Positions 24,506 through 36,670 of a stretch of 64,000 nt of DNA are shown piece by piece. Both the position numbers and the translations under genes were made by a program. This DNA comes from Margaritispora aquatica (Eukaryota; Ascomycota; Leotiomycetes; Helotiales; Discinellaceae). The notes beneath the pieces are model-generated. The model saw nothing but the letters and a program-made list of their open reading frames with translations. It was not told where the DNA came from and searched no databases. The first letter of the stretch is position 1. Each line of letters begins with the position of its first letter. The stretch spans positions 241,830 to 305,829 of the forward strand of contig VJWN01000033.1 of NCBI GenBank assembly GCA_007644065.1, written 5' to 3'.

Positions 24506-24579
24506 TGATCACTACGAGGGTCGAACTCGCGACCTTGGCGTTATTAGCACCACGCTCTAACCAACTGAGCTAAGCGATC
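24506..24579 (-). tRNA. tRNA-Ile (anticodon AAU)
   Basis: The cloverleaf folds fully over 74 nt. The acceptor stem GATCGCT/AGTGATC has one G-U pair. The D stem is GCTC/GAGC and the anticodon stem TGGTG/CGCCA. The loop CTAATAA has AAT at 34-36. The T stem is GCGAG/CTCGT with loop TTCGACC. The discriminator base is A. It has no intron. It would decode AUU/AUC/AUA-type isoleucine codons after A-to-I editing of position 34. Confidence 0.97.
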
Positions 24580-25505
24580 TGATGGTCAATGAACAATGGA
24601 CGTTTATCTAAGATAATAATCGATAAATTTGAATGTGAGTCATGTGATATTGTCAGTGGTTGTGGAGTCCCAAGACTGGGGGGTGAGGATTGTACAATAG
24701 TGGGTTCAGAAAACGAAGTGAGAACTAGAACTTAGAATTAAATCAAGAGATTAGAGATTGATTTTATTTTGAGTTGAAACAAGTTATGATTTAAAGCAGG
24801 TAGAACCATTGCTTTCAATTATTGTAATATTATAGATTATTTGATAAAACTTCCTATTCCTATTCTTATATCTGATGCTTGGCTTAGTTTACATCAAAAC
24901 AAAATGTTATTAAAGTCTTCTCGATTTGTCGTTGGGACAAACAATATATACGTGGGTTACATGTATGAGTTCGGCTTATCTTATAGGATTAGGTCTACCT
25001 AAGTTGATAAGGCTAGTGTCAGTGTAAGTTCATATTCTAAGCACGAAAAAGCACAGTACTTCTTCATCGCCTTACTCGAAGTTACTAAACTAAAAGTTCA
25101 AAGTCAACCTGATAAGCAACACTATTCACTCGATATGATAGACCAGATGCTTCTCTTCCTAGAATCTCCCAATTCTCATGAAAAAATCCTGGCCTCGTCC
25201 CTGTCGCACCTCATACCGAGTTATGCGGTGGAGAGATACAGAGATACATAGAAAATACGACTAAACATGAGTATAAGGAATCTATCACGATGATACAAAA
25301 AATAAACACAGGATAAAGCTGAGGCAAAAGCAAGGATAAGTGCAAGGATCTGAAATTATTCTAAGCTTGACGCCATATAATTATTAACTGGCAGCTTATC
25401 TTCGAGCTGAAAATAAAGCATTCAAGTTAAGAGCGCAAGTGATGGTGTGGTATCAAGTATTATATTCGTACAATTATCAAGGGGTATAATACAATAAATT
25501 GCCGA
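24580..25505. other. Intergenic, 0.9 kb
   Basis: AT-rich sequence between the tRNA and the 3' end of the synthetase gene. I see nothing coding. Confidence 0.55.
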
Positions 25506-28500
25506 TTAGGCTGGAATGACGAAGTTCACTGTTCTGCACCCGTTGGCAACAACGATTTTCGTAGCTTTTGTAATATCCCATTTCCCAACCATTCTCTTTT
25601 TTCCCTCCATTGTCTTCATAATCTCATCCCTAGCCCAGTTATTCAGTCCAGATGGCTCCTTCGCCAAGCCGGAATCAGGTATTGGAAGCTCGATTACGAA
25701 CTTCACCTTCCCATTGACTTGCACGGCAACTTTCTGCGATTTCGGAGCCAGCATTTCGTAAGTGCCATCCGGTTCTGACCATGGCAGTTCGAGGAGAGGC
25801 CGGTGGATGTCAAGTCCTTTCTGTCCTAAAACACTATTTAAGCGATGTTGTTTCATGAAGATTCGAATGAATATTCTCTGCTTCAAGGTTAATTTCTTTG
25901 GACCCATCCTAGCCCAGCATGCTTGAGAAAATGCAGGCATAATGGGTGCCATCATCTTCAACAACTCTTCTAGAGACCACCGGATGAAAGTCTCTCGTGG
26001 ATCCAAAGATCCGAGTCCATCCAATGGGTGTTCGCGTTTTATCTGAGAATGCTCAATGATTTTGTTGGTGAGGTGCATGAGATCAGAGATGATCGTGTTC
26101 AGAGCATGCGTCTTGCTGTATGAATCTGTAACCTTCATCAATGTTTCCTGGACTTGCCGCCACAATCGCGAATTGGCATTCAGCCCATCCATGAACGTCT
26201 TCTTTAAAGCATCTACTTCTGTGCCATTTCTGGCATTTCCTTTAGGAGGTGCTGATACATGCACATGCAAACCTTTTCCATCTTCATTGGGAATCATCGT
26301 GATGCGTGATCTTTCATCCCATGTGTCAATCGTATGTGCACTCTGTAATAGGACTTCCTTTGGAGTCTGTATTCCTAGGATGGCAGCTACACCTTGGAAT
26401 GGAGTTACTTTGCTCTCGCGTGATGTAATAAAGTCGTGCAGCCTGCGCATCCATCGTGTTATGCCTGAAATCTTATCTTCGTCCCATTCCAGTACTTCGG
26501 CAACTGGCGCCTGAAATAAGATATGAGCACGAGTTGCATCAGCTCCGTATCTGGCAATGCATGTCCCAGGATCAACACCATTGAACTTAGATTTTGACAT
26601 CTTCTCGAATGAGATCCGGGCGTGCTCGCCGGTCGCCTTGATGGTTGGGTTTTCAGCTATTGAGAATTCGTCAGGTTTCAGGAATCTGCCTGTCGTAGGA
26701 TCTGAGTATGTTTTACCAAGAACCATGCCTTGGGTCAGAAGCTGCTTGAATGGTTCTCCATTGATTTCCGCTCCGCTCGGCCAAAATTCCGTGGTGGCCA
26801 TAAACTTGGAGATGAAGCGGGAATACAGCAAATGCAAGATTGCATGCTCGTTGCCACCAATGTATAAGTCTACAGGCAAACCGGCATTGGCAGCTTCAGG
26901 CGAGATCGGTATTTCTTGATTCTTTGAGTCTAGGTATCTCATGAAATACCAGCTAGAGTCCATGAACGTATCCATTGTGTCAGTCTCGCGCTTTGCCGCT
27001 TCCCCACACTTTGGACAAGAGGTATTGACCCAGGCATGAGCATCATCCAACGGATTTCCTCCTTTACCATTGCCCCAATGACTCTTTACGTCCGGAAGCT
27101 CAACGGGAAGCTGGTCATCTGGGACAGGTACAGGACCACATGACTTGCAGTGGATGATTGGGATAGGTGTGCCCCAATATCGTTGTCTACTCACAAGCCA
27201 ATCTCGGAGACGCCAACTCTCTGCAGCTGCTCCAAGGTTCTTCTCCTTCAATAAAGATACAATTTGCTTTGCAGCTTTGGTAGACTGCATGCCAGCAAAA
27301 GGGCCAGCATGCTTGGTCATATGGCCATGATGCACGAATGGTTGATCAGTTTTTATTGGGCCATTTTTAGACTGAGAAATGACAAGCCGCACTGGATCGC
27401 CAGATCGATTGTGCTTCCAAAAAGAATGATCTCGGGTGTCATTTCCTGGCACACCCATGACAGCGCCATCTCCATAGTCTCCAAGGACATAAGGTGCCAC
27501 ATAAATGGGTAATGCGGCTTTCGCGGCATCTGGGGTCGTTTCCTCGTAGGCCAACGGATTTATGGCTCGAACGTGCGGTAACAAATAGCCTACCTTTGAA
27601 TCTAAAGGTAGCGAGGGGAGTGTGTCCAAGAAAGCCCGGAGCTCTACATCTGTCTTGGCAAGATTCTGAATAAGGGGATGGGTGGATGCTAAAGCGAGAT
27701 ATTGCACACCAAGGAGAGTATCAGGTCTGGTGGTGAAAACCTCAATTACAGAAGGTGTGTTTTCTTCATATGCCGTGACTTGGAATTTGATCCGAGCACC
27801 AACAGACTTCCCAAGCCAGTGTTTTTGCATTGTCAAGACACGTTCTGGCCAATAGCCTTCCAGTTGTTTGAGGTCATCGAGAAGTTGTTGTCGAAAGTGT
27901 GATATTTTCAAAAACCATTGCTTAAGCAACTTCTTTTCCACTTTCGCTCCAGATCGCCACGAATTCCCATTTGCATCGACTTGCTCATTGGCAAGGACTG
28001 TCTTGTCAACTGGATCATAATTCACCATCGACTCTGCTTGATATGCTAAACCAGCTTCATGCAACATCAGGAATATCTTCTGTGTGTGTTTGTAGAATTG
28101 AGGATCACAGGTTGCGAATTCCTTAAATGATCAGTTCCAGTCTCCTAGTGAAAGAAAGATGCAAATACACACCTTGTCGTGATCGAAATCTACGTTCATT
28201 TCTTCTAACTGTCCCCTCATTTTCTTGATGTTCTGCCTCGTCCAAGTTGCTGGATCAATTCCTCTCTGAATGGCAGCATTCTCAGCAGGAAGTCCCAGAG
28301 CATCCCACCCAATTGGATGTACCACATTGTATCCCTTCATGCGCCAGAATCTAGCCAGAGTATCTGATATCGTGTAGACGCGACAATGGCCCAGATGCAG
28401 ATCTCCCGATGGATATGGAAACATTGGCACAAGGTACTTCTTGGGGAGTTTTGCCGCCTTTCGATGCTCGCCATCTCCAAAGGATTTGACCATCCATGTT

Positions 28501-28673
28501 GCCCAATCCTTCTTCCATATCGCTTTGTCTCGATTGATGCGCCATTCTCGATCAATTCTTGGGAGGTCGAAGTGAGATGAATGTCGGCGTGGAAGGTGGA
28601 CAGGACTGTATCGCAGACTGACTCGCAGACCGACCCGCAGCCTGACTCTAGCAGTTGAACACTGATTCATCAT
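25506..28673 (-). CDS. nam2: Leucyl-tRNA synthetase, mitochondrial
   Basis: The gene has two exons: 28173-28673 (167 codons) and 25506-28121, with a 51 nt GT-AG intron. The product is 1038 aa. It is a class I synthetase. The HIGH-type motif is HLGH (93-96) in [15 protein letters not shown]. The editing domain carries TRPDTLLG. The KMSKS motif is in [10 protein letters not shown] near residue 670. The bacterial-type order and the Arg-rich N-terminus without acids ([14 protein letters not shown]) mark it as the mitochondrial enzyme, charging mitochondrial tRNA-Leu. In yeast the orthologue Nam2 also assists group I intron splicing, but nothing here tests that. Two start codons lie in tandem (MM). 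The gene is divergent from the permease. Confidence 0.97.
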
Positions 28674-29332
28674 GTCGGGTCATAATGTGTTATGTGGATA
28701 GCTCCATGCCTACATAAATTCGATGTTTCAAGTCGATGTCGAGGTCGAGATTCCGGGAGCTTTGGAGTTTTTGTGGGGCGAGCGACAGCTCAAGAAATTA
28801 TACGGCTACCAGGAAAGCTGGATGTACAGAATGCAGGATACTTGTACTTGTATACCTCCGTACGGTTCCGCTTTATTGTACTAAAGGTAAGATTAAGGTA
28901 TCTTCATCTTTTGGCCGAGACCCAGCTCTCACTCACCGTAATTATCTGAGACGCTATGTATCGATACGCTATGATCGAATCTGGTCTAAGCTGGACCCTG
29001 GCGACTGGCGACTGCAGCGACTCGACTCGAACAAAGCAAATAACCACCACTACCACCACTTGTGCCCCTTGTGCTATCAACAACTCTGCATTTCCTGCAT
29101 TTGCTTCACAGCATATAATTAATATCAACCGCCTCTTCCTCTCCCCCTCTTCGCTCGCTGCCATTGTACTATATACTTCTCTACAGCTGGCACACCCTCT
29201 TCTATCTTCCCTCCGCATACACTCACCTGGTTGGGACACCTGTGTGACAGCCTCGTTATCTCCTTCCAATCCGATACAGCAGCATGCAGCCTCAAATCGT
29301 ATAAAAAGAAATACAATCTACGCAAACTCGCA
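28674..29332. promoter_or_regulatory. Divergent promoter region, LeuRS / permease
   Basis: This 659 bp separates the two ATGs. A TATAAAAAG word at about 29300 sits only ~30 bp before the permease ATG and may be fortuitous. CACCAC and CACTACCACCACTT repeats lie around 29045-29060. Confidence 0.4.
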
Positions 29333-31223
29333 ATGTCTCGGTCATACTCTAACCTCCAACCAAATGCGCGTGACTCTCTGGAGCTCGCCAGCTTAGCATC
29401 CAGCTCTCCTGGTCCTCGAACCTCATCCTCCTCTTCCTCTTCACGCTCCGGCATAACCTCTTCTCGCAAGTTATCTCTGGAGCAAGACGATCCTCTAGAC
29501 GAGATGAACACAGCTGCAAGCGGTCGGCCTGGCCATGGTCGGACTTTCAGCATGTCCTCTGCTTTTGATTTTACTTCGAGCCTCTTTCCTGTATCTGCGA
29601 CCTCGAATGGATATGCTGCAATAGGAGCCCCAATAACGTCGAGTGCAATACAGAATGCCATGGGTGGAGAGTCGCTGGAGAGGCACAAGACCTTGACATT
29701 CATGAATGGGCTATCGTTGATCGTGGGGTTAATAATAGGATCGGGTATCTTCTCCTCACCAAGCCAAGTCAACTTAAATGCTGGATCGCCAGGAGCCTCC
29801 TTGCTTGTGTGGGCCATCGCTGGAGTGTTAGCATGGACTGGCGCCGCAAGTTACGCAGAACTCGGGGCTGCCATACCGCTTAATGGAGGCGCACAGGTGT
29901 ATCTCTCCAAGATCTTTGGCGAGCTATTCGGATTTCTTTTCACATGGTGTTCGGTGATGGTGTTAAAGCCAGGATCTACAGCTATAATCTCGATAATAAT
30001 GGGTGAGTATTTGGTCCGGGCGGCCATTGGAGCTGAGGCGGAGAATGTTAGTGTGTGGATAAACAAGAGTGTGGCCTTGATAGGATTACTATCTGTCACA
30101 TTGTTGAACTGTATTTCAACCAAGCTAGGCACTAAGATGGGAGACATGTTTATGTTCTTCAAATTTGTCGCCCTACTTGCAGTCACAATCATTGGTATTG
30201 TGGTAGCTGTCACAGGATACTCTCATGATGGAAAACCAAATCAGGATTGGAAGAATGTCGGGTGGTTCGAGGGGACAAGCACAAGTGCCAGTTCATGGGC
30301 TGTAGCTCTCTATGCTGGTCTGTGGGCATTTGATGGCTGGGACAATGTACGTATTCTCTCGTGGTATTCATCAATCTTACTTACTCGCATAGACAAATTA
30401 TGTGATTGGAGAGTTTCGAAATCCCACCAAAGATCTCCCACGTGTCATTCATACCGCCATGCCTCTTGTCATCCTCTGCTATATCTTGGCCAATATGGCC
30501 TATATATTTGTTCTTCCCTTGAAGGTTATCAACAGCTCAAATACCGTTGCTGTAATGTTCGGCAGCAAAGTCTTTGGTCCCATCGGCTCTTTGATCCTCG
30601 CCCTCGTCGTTTCAGCATCCTGCTTTGGAGCTCTGAACGCTACAACATTTACTTCCGGACGTCTCGTCTATGTGGCTGGCAAGGAAGGCTACCTCCCAGA
30701 AATGTTTGGCAAGATTGGGATTGGGAAGAGCGCAGAGGATGTAGACCAGTTACACACCCGCCATTGGGCCAGCACACGTCTTGCGCGGCTCTTTGGAGAT
30801 GAGGAAACGGGTCTCTTTTTCACGCCAGTCAACGCCATGCTTCTCAATGCTGCCATGACATGCTGCTATATCTTGGTCGGCGAGTTTGGAACTCTCGTCA
30901 CTTTCTACGGTGTAGCTGGCTACACGTTTTATTTTCTCACTGTTCTTGGTCTGATCATTCTCCGTGTGCAAGAGCCAAATCTTGAACGACCTTACAGAAC
31001 CTGGATTACAACACCAATTATATTCTGCTGCGTGAGCTTGTTCTTGCTCAGCAGAGCAATAGTTGCAGAACCTATACAGACACTTATTGTGGTGTGTTTT
31101 ATTGGGGCTGGCGTGCCATTGTATTATTGGCGGGTAAGAGGAAGAGATGAGGGAAGTGGGAGAATGAGAAGCGACAGTGTAGATGGAGTGGGCTGGAAGT
31201 TCTGGAAACGATTCCAACGATGA
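29333..31223 (+). CDS. Amino-acid permease, Mup1/LAT-like
   Basis: The gene has two exons: 29333-30346 and 30393-31223, with a 46 nt GTACGT...TAG intron. The product is 614 aa. I chose the ATG at 29333 (CGCAATGTC context) over an in-frame one at 29231. It belongs to the L-type transporter branch of the APC superfamily. Helix 1 carries GLIIGSGIFSSP, and GASYAELG and the WAFDGWDNTNYV...GEFRNP signature follow. About twelve hydrophobic segments are evident. The long Ser-rich cytosolic N-terminus (~110 residues) contains RTFSMSSAFDF, as in fungal methionine permeases. It probably imports methionine or related neutral amino acids at the plasma membrane. Substrate is inferred from family only. Confidence 0.92.
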
Positions 31224-32221
31224 GGGCATCGCCTAAGATATACTGTAGAAGATAGATGATACCCGCCTTACGAGGTGATGATGCTTTAATGATAGAATTG
31301 TTCACACCCCTGCAGACTTCTTGATAATTGATTCTCAGCTTCGTCGTGCCAAACTATTAAGAAAGTTTTTTCCCACATCTGCCTGTACAAAGACAACCTT
31401 CTGATCTGGCTATGCTATTCGTCGATCAAAACCATCTCGGTCCTTGGATGCATCCTAGCTTCACTATTTGGGCCGTTTAGTGCGTTGATTCGATGACAAT
31501 TTCAAGTGAAGTATGCGTCCTGCCTCTTATACAAATGATTAAAGAGCATAATAATAGTCTCGATAGCAAGAAAGATATGCGTTGCACTGTAATTTTTGGA
31601 TAATGCAGATGAGAGGTAGTATCTTGCCTAATTCTTTAAATCGAATCCAATTCAAGGACTTCAAAGACCACCCTTTGCAAATTATGGCTTCAGTGAAATA
31701 CCCTGCCAAGTCAAACTTTTACTTTAATCAGTTGAGCTAAACGTTTTATCAGCAGAATCATCGCGTTGTAAGATATATATGACTTGTTGGTGTGGAGGCC
31801 GAGAGAGTGGGTGGAACGAAAGCATGGAGTTATCAGTACAAGACAACCAGGAACGCGCTTAAGGTATGCGAAAATCCCCTTTCGATATGAAAAGAAACGT
31901 CCCATTCTCTCTTGAGTTGATATTTTTTCGTAATCCAAGAATGCTGTGAATCAAGTTCTAGGTATAGGTGTGTATAATTTTCTCCTAGTCCGTGTCACAA
32001 TTCAATGTTGAGCATGGGCACGTGAAAACATCACAACTTACTTCAAGATAACCTTTCTTACTTTACACAAGTGTGAGTATAAGATAAGCGAGTTTTCAAA
32101 CTTATTCTAACTACTTCACTCACAATCCATACCCGCCACCATAGGCACGCTTCTCACTTCCCTTCATCTCACCAAACACAACACCTTGATGTCTCTATTA
32201 CCACAACTAGGGACCCCACAC
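31224..32221. other. Intergenic, 1.0 kb
   Basis: Converging 3' ends. AT-rich with no supported gene. Confidence 0.55.
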
Positions 32222-32974
32222 CTATAGACTCTTAGCTGGTCTGGTAATCCCTGTCAAGTAATCCCCATTTAGCGTCTTCATCACTTTCCCCAGGCCCTCA
32301 TGGCTATAATCCTTCTCATTCCACATATCCTTATGATAGATTACTTGCTCATCTCCTTGCTCATTTTTCTCTAAAGCCAACGAAACGAGACTGTTAACTT
32401 TCTTCGAGAATGGCACCAACCGAGGCGAATATTCCTGCTGCAGCTTAAACACTATCTCGTTCTCAGTCGAAGAGACCACTTCAGTGGCGATGGTACGGGA
32501 ACTGGACATCGCCATTGGTATTCCTGATTTTAGTTAGAATTCTCTGCTGATGCTTCTATCTTATCCACTACGTGGGGCAAGTATATAACTTGGTCAAAGA
32601 ATCGAGATGAATGTCATGAAATTTTCAACGAAATTGAAATTTCAAAGCAGAAACCGCGTACCATACCACTGCCCAGCAATCTTGAACCTGGTATCACAAT
32701 AACTCCACGGATCATCATATATTGCCTTCTCGGCATAAACCATCATATCCCTCTCCCCAGCTTCATCATCCTTCGCGCTTCCAGAATAGAGGGCACAAAT
32801 GGCGTTTATAATCTTTTGCCGGGAAGGAGAGATTGGGGTAGTAGAAGAAGGGTGCGGCTCGTAATCTACTCCCGACTTGCTATTTTGAGAAGATAACGGG
32901 TTGGAAGTGAGTGCTTGCGGATCAGGATGAGGTTCGTGAGATTTAGGGTCGTTGGTAGTTTCTGCGGGTGACAT
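32222..32974 (-). CDS. NTF2-like (SnoaL-type) conserved fungal protein
   Basis: The gene has two exons: 32662-32974 and 32222-32523, with a 138 nt GT-AG intron carrying a CTAAC branch site. The product is 204 aa. An in-frame ATG 24 nt upstream (32998) is an alternative start. After a Pro/Ser-rich N-terminus comes a helix, RQKIINAICALYSG, then YAEKAIYDDPWSYCDTRFKI and strand-rich sequence (EIVFKLQQEY, VNSLVSLAL). The end is WNEKDYSHEGLGKVMKTLNGD. This alternation fits the NTF2-like cone fold seen in a family conserved across ascomycetes. No catalytic residues can be assigned and the function is unknown. Confidence 0.85.
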
Positions 32975-33522
32975 TTTGAAGGGGACTGGTGAGATCAAAT
33001 GGGATGAAATTTGAGCTCGAACATATGCTAAGATATTAGATGAGAAAATAAAGGAACAGGTATATTTTATTTAATTCGTTCAAAATAGAAGATGGTCAAA
33101 ACGGGACATGGGGATCAATGACCGCTTGAGACGAATTCGTGATGTCATCAAGCAATGAGGCGAACGAAAGACGTTTTTGTGGGTCAGCAACGGCATATAC
33201 ATTGTAGTTTTTGAGAACACCGCTACAAGCAGCACTAGCGGTATCCACTGATACATGCAAGACCGCTGGAAAGGCTTCTTAATTCTCGAACGAGAAATTG
33301 TACAAAGACTATGTTTCAGCATGATGATGAGGCTTATTTGTGGTTATGTAGACGAAAGGAAAATTGAATAGCAAAGTTCTCAACAAAGCCAGAAACGCTA
33401 TGCTTAGCTCGTACCAAGTTCTGAAGCTGGTTGGATATCAAAAGAAGGTCCTGTAACGCCTCGCTATGCCAAATCAAAACTCCTGGCATGAAATCCAAAT
33501 GCAAAGGATACTTTACTAGATA
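32975..33522. other. Intergenic, 0.55 kb
   Basis: Upstream region of the NTF2-like gene and 3' flank of the RBR ligase. The frame at 33080-33322 is not convincing. Confidence 0.5.
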
Positions 33523-35442
33523 TCACCGTACGGGAATCTCCCAAGCAGCACCATCCTCTTCATCGTCATCCATTAAGTCCTCCTGGTCGTTCTGAGCCAT
33601 CTGTACAAACATTTGAATCCACGCCCGATCAACAGCCTCTCGCCCATTTGGATTGTCATCCACAACTTCACGGCCTCGACCTCTTCCTGCTTGTTGTGGA
33701 TTCATGCGTGGAGGGCGTCTTGCAGCAGGACCCGGAGCAGGAGCGCGTTGTCCTGGGGCCTGTGGAATTCTCCGACGATTACCTACTGCTGGTGGTGGGT
33801 CTGGCACTGCTGGTGCTGGAGCTGCCTGGGGAATTTGGTTGATTCGTAAGACGAGGGGCCCTTCTCGCTGCATTTCAGGTCTTGGCAACTCATCAGGCTC
33901 CACAACCTCAGGAAAGTCCATAGGAGCGTTGTCTCCGTTTCCCCAGACAATGTCCTCTTCTTCTTCATTTTCATCTACATTTTCTTCGTGTGCGTTATCC
34001 CTAGGAATCTCCACATCTCGCACCCCTCCTGCAAATCCAATCCCAACATCATCGCCATCACCACCTTCAAGCTCCCACAGTCGCATGTAACATCCAGTTG
34101 TTTCCGTATTATAATGCTCGTATGGATTAGCAGGAGACAGCCAGGCCGAGCATAAATAGCAGAAATGTGAATGACATTTGAAACAAATCATATGATTGCA
34201 GCCATGCGTCTTCTGAGCCGGCGAGGCACAGGTTGGGCAAGGTGTTGTATGCATTCGTAGATATTCCAGAGAAGCTTTCTCCTCTTCAGTGAGCTCTCCT
34301 GTAGGTTTCTTGGGTGCACAGAGCTTGAATTCGCCATGCCAAGAAGAAAAACATCTTGAGCAAAAGGCAAAATCACAATCCTCACAAACGGCGAGCAAAT
34401 CGTTCCCAGCCACAAATTTCTCAGGTGCCCCATTCTCTTCAGACTCCGATTCCTCATCTGAGCTCTGATCATCAAGTCCCTCGGGTTTCCTGTGCTTCTT
34501 GGACTTGGCAGCACCTTGGCACCATTTTCGTGGGCAGTAAACTGTGTTTTTGTCTGATTCAAGCTCCGCCTTGTGCTTCAACTTCACGTACCGAGTGACC
34601 ATCTCATGTTCAAGAGGAATTTGGAGCAGCTCACTCGGAGTCAACTGTGTCTTTGGCTTTCGGTGCTTTTTTGTAGAAGGTCTTGCCTCTTCACGCTTCT
34701 TTGCACAATCAGGCGCAAGACATCGCACGGATACTAGGTCCCCTTCTGTGATAGCATTGTTGTAGAAGTCCTGCAGGCATTGAACGCAAAAGACATGCCC
34801 GCAATCAATCATTCTGTGGCAGACTGTGCCTTTCTTGGGGTCAAGACAGACGCCACAGTCGAATGTCTCTTTCTCGAAAGCCGCCTGGGTTGCCTTGATA
34901 TCGAAATCTAATAGAGAGATCATGTAGTCCTGTGGGATTTCCAGCGACTTCCCATTCTCAGTAAAACCAAATGCATTCTCAGCGGCTTGTTGAAGGGAAT
35001 CAATGTATTCGAAGACTACCACACTACGACCTGCTTCCTCCCACATTTGCTTGGCCTTTTGTTCAAGTCCGTCCAGAAACGATCGAGATAACCACTCTGG
35101 GGTGGTGGAAAGTTCGAATTTTGCGGGCTTGTCCTCGGGATATCCTTCTGGTAGTGTAATGCAGAGTTGAATAGATGGCAGATATGATAGATCATGAGAC
35201 TCGACATTATTTGCGTTTTCGTCACCATTTTGCATCTTTTCCTGTCCAGATGTTGTGGAACCTGGCGGGGTAGGTAAAGCTGCCCCTCCACCATCTGAGG
35301 CCACAGGAAATTTCACCTTGATAGGAATAGTTGGATGTACGGGTATGTCGATTATGGCTCGAAACTGATTGTGCGGATCGATTTGTATTTCAGGAAATAT
35401 AGCAGCTATACAATCCAACTCGGTTTGGCGTTCGTCGTCCAT
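33523..35442 (-). CDS. itt1: RWD-RBR E3 ubiquitin ligase (Itt1/RNF14 type)
   Basis: This is a 639 aa single-exon gene with ATG at 35440-35442. Residues 1-155 form an RWD domain with the typical ITLPEGYPEDKP turn. RING1 starts at Cys196 (CGVCLDPKKG...CGHVFC..C). The IBR lies around 303-376. RING2 (402-431) contains CPTCASPAQKTHGCNHMIC, with Cys415 in the position of the catalytic thioester cysteine. The order RWD-RING1-IBR-RING2 defines the RNF14/Itt1 class. Yeast Itt1 is linked to translation termination, and human RNF14 ubiquitinates proteins on stalled ribosomes. Two Ser/Glu-rich inserts interrupt the IBR, and the C-terminus is a long Pro/Ala/Arg-rich tail. It is divergent from the dolichyldiphosphatase gene. 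Confidence 0.96.
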   Translation of the reverse strand: MDDERQTELDCIAAIFPEIQIDPHNQFRAIIDIPVHPTIPIKVKFPVASDGGGAALPTPPGSTTSGQEKMQNGDENANNVESHDLSYLPSIQLCITLPEGYPEDKPAKFELSTTPEWLSRSFLDGLEQKAKQMWEEAGRSVVVFEYIDSLQQAAENAFGFTENGKSLEIPQDYMISLLDFDIKATQAAFEKETFDCGVCLDPKKGTVCHRMIDCGHVFCVQCLQDFYNNAITEGDLVSVRCLAPDCAKKREEARPSTKKHRKPKTQLTPSELLQIPLEHEMVTRYVKLKHKAELESDKNTVYCPRKWCQGAAKSKKHRKPEGLDDQSSDEESESEENGAPEKFVAGNDLLAVCEDCDFAFCSRCFSSWHGEFKLCAPKKPTGELTEEEKASLEYLRMHTTPCPTCASPAQKTHGCNHMICFKCHSHFCYLCSAWLSPANPYEHYNTETTGCYMRLWELEGGDGDDVGIGFAGGVRDVEIPRDNAHEENVDENEEEEDIVWGNGDNAPMDFPEVVEPDELPRPEMQREGPLVLRINQIPQAAPAPAVPDPPPAVGNRRRIPQAPGQRAPAPGPAARRPPRMNPQQAGRGRGREVVDDNPNGREAVDRAWIQMFVQMAQNDQEDLMDDDEEDGAAWEIPVR

Positions 35443-35915
35443 TGCGTCTTATATGCTAGGCAGGATGTCACCTATTAATTCGAGATAGAGGAACGACTTC
35501 TGCTCTTCGAAGGGGAGGCGAAATGTAGCTCATAGGAATGAGAGTATGAGCCCTGGAGTCTCCGTTGAAGTCGCAGAGAATGGAGAATCAAACGGTCATA
35601 AAGGAAATCATGGAGTGTGGCGATGAGATGGAGGAGGTGGTCTCAAAATTTAGTATTCCAGGCAAATGTTCGGGATACGATTGCTAATGCTGCCCCTCGC
35701 TATCCACTTCTCGCCGATGACTAATTTTAGAGAGCCGCTTTAATTATATTTCTTGTCACTATAGACTAGAATATCTGTGTATGCCGAGGAAACTTATACT
35801 TCAGTGGATTTCACGGCAGTACAGCGTCACAAGCCAGTACATGCACTCAAACAGCTACCTGGATGTGGTACTCTAATCTTTACCTACGTTCTTCTGCAAT
35901 ATCTAAAACTCAATA
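35443..35915. promoter_or_regulatory. Divergent promoter region, RBR ligase / dolichyldiphosphatase
   Basis: 473 bp between the two ATGs. No clear TATA box is seen on either side. Confidence 0.5.
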
Positions 35916-36670
35916 ATGGCCGACGTAGGGAATGTAGCTCTTGCCTCTCTTTCCCTTACGCATGTTCACTATGTACGTTTCACTCCCCTCTTCGACTGCA
36001 TTTTCAAAGTCTCTAACCTCTCCAGGATCCCAATGATCCTGTCTCCTACTTCTGCGCCTGGCTAGCCCTTGTGCCTCAAGCCTTGTGTGTTATCTATGCC
36101 ACACTCATATGGTCCACACGAGAGGTGGAGATCCTCCTTATGTTCGCGGGACAAATGGCATGCGAAGCCCTTAACTTCATACTGAAGAGAATTCTCAAGG
36201 AGGAACGGCCGAAGCAGATGCACGGAAAAGGATATGGGATGCCCTCCTCACATTCACAATTTGTAGCTTTCTTCTCCGTGAGCTTGACGCTATTCTTGCT
36301 CTTCCGTCATTTGCCAAAGAAACCGAGTCCATCACACACACCACTCAGCCTGGCCGCAAGGGTGGGATTGTCTGGACTGGCGTTGAGCTGTGCAGGTGCA
36401 GTGGCTTGGAGTAGGATATATTTAAGTTATCATACCGAGAAACAGGTTTTTGTTGGGTTTACAGCTGGAATTGTCACTGCTGTTGGTTGGTTTTTGGTCA
36501 CGACTGCTGCTCGACAGACCGGTTTACTGGCCTGGGGACTGGATCATTCTTTGCTGAGATTGTTTAGGATGCGTGACTTAGTAGTAGAAGAAGATCTATG
36601 TCAAGCTGGTTGGGAAAAATGGGAGGCAAAAAGGGAACTCAGGTTGAGTAATGAAAAAAAGCGGAGGTGA
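35916..36670 (+). CDS. cax4: Dolichyldiphosphatase (Cax4/Cwh8)
   Basis: The gene has two exons: 35916-35972 (19 codons, MADVGNVALASLSLTHVHY) and 36026-36670, with a 53 nt intron. The product is 233 aa. The PAP2 phosphatase signature is complete: KRILKEERP, PSSHS (residues 92-96, nucleophile-assisting His95) and SRIYLSYHT (148-156). Several membrane spans are evident, including LLMFAGQMACEALNFI. The enzyme removes a phosphate from dolichyl diphosphate at the ER lumen side, recycling the carrier for N-glycosylation. The exon 1-2 join gives SLTHVHYDPNDPVSY, the expected start of the family. Length is near that of yeast Cax4 (239 aa). Confidence 0.95.
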
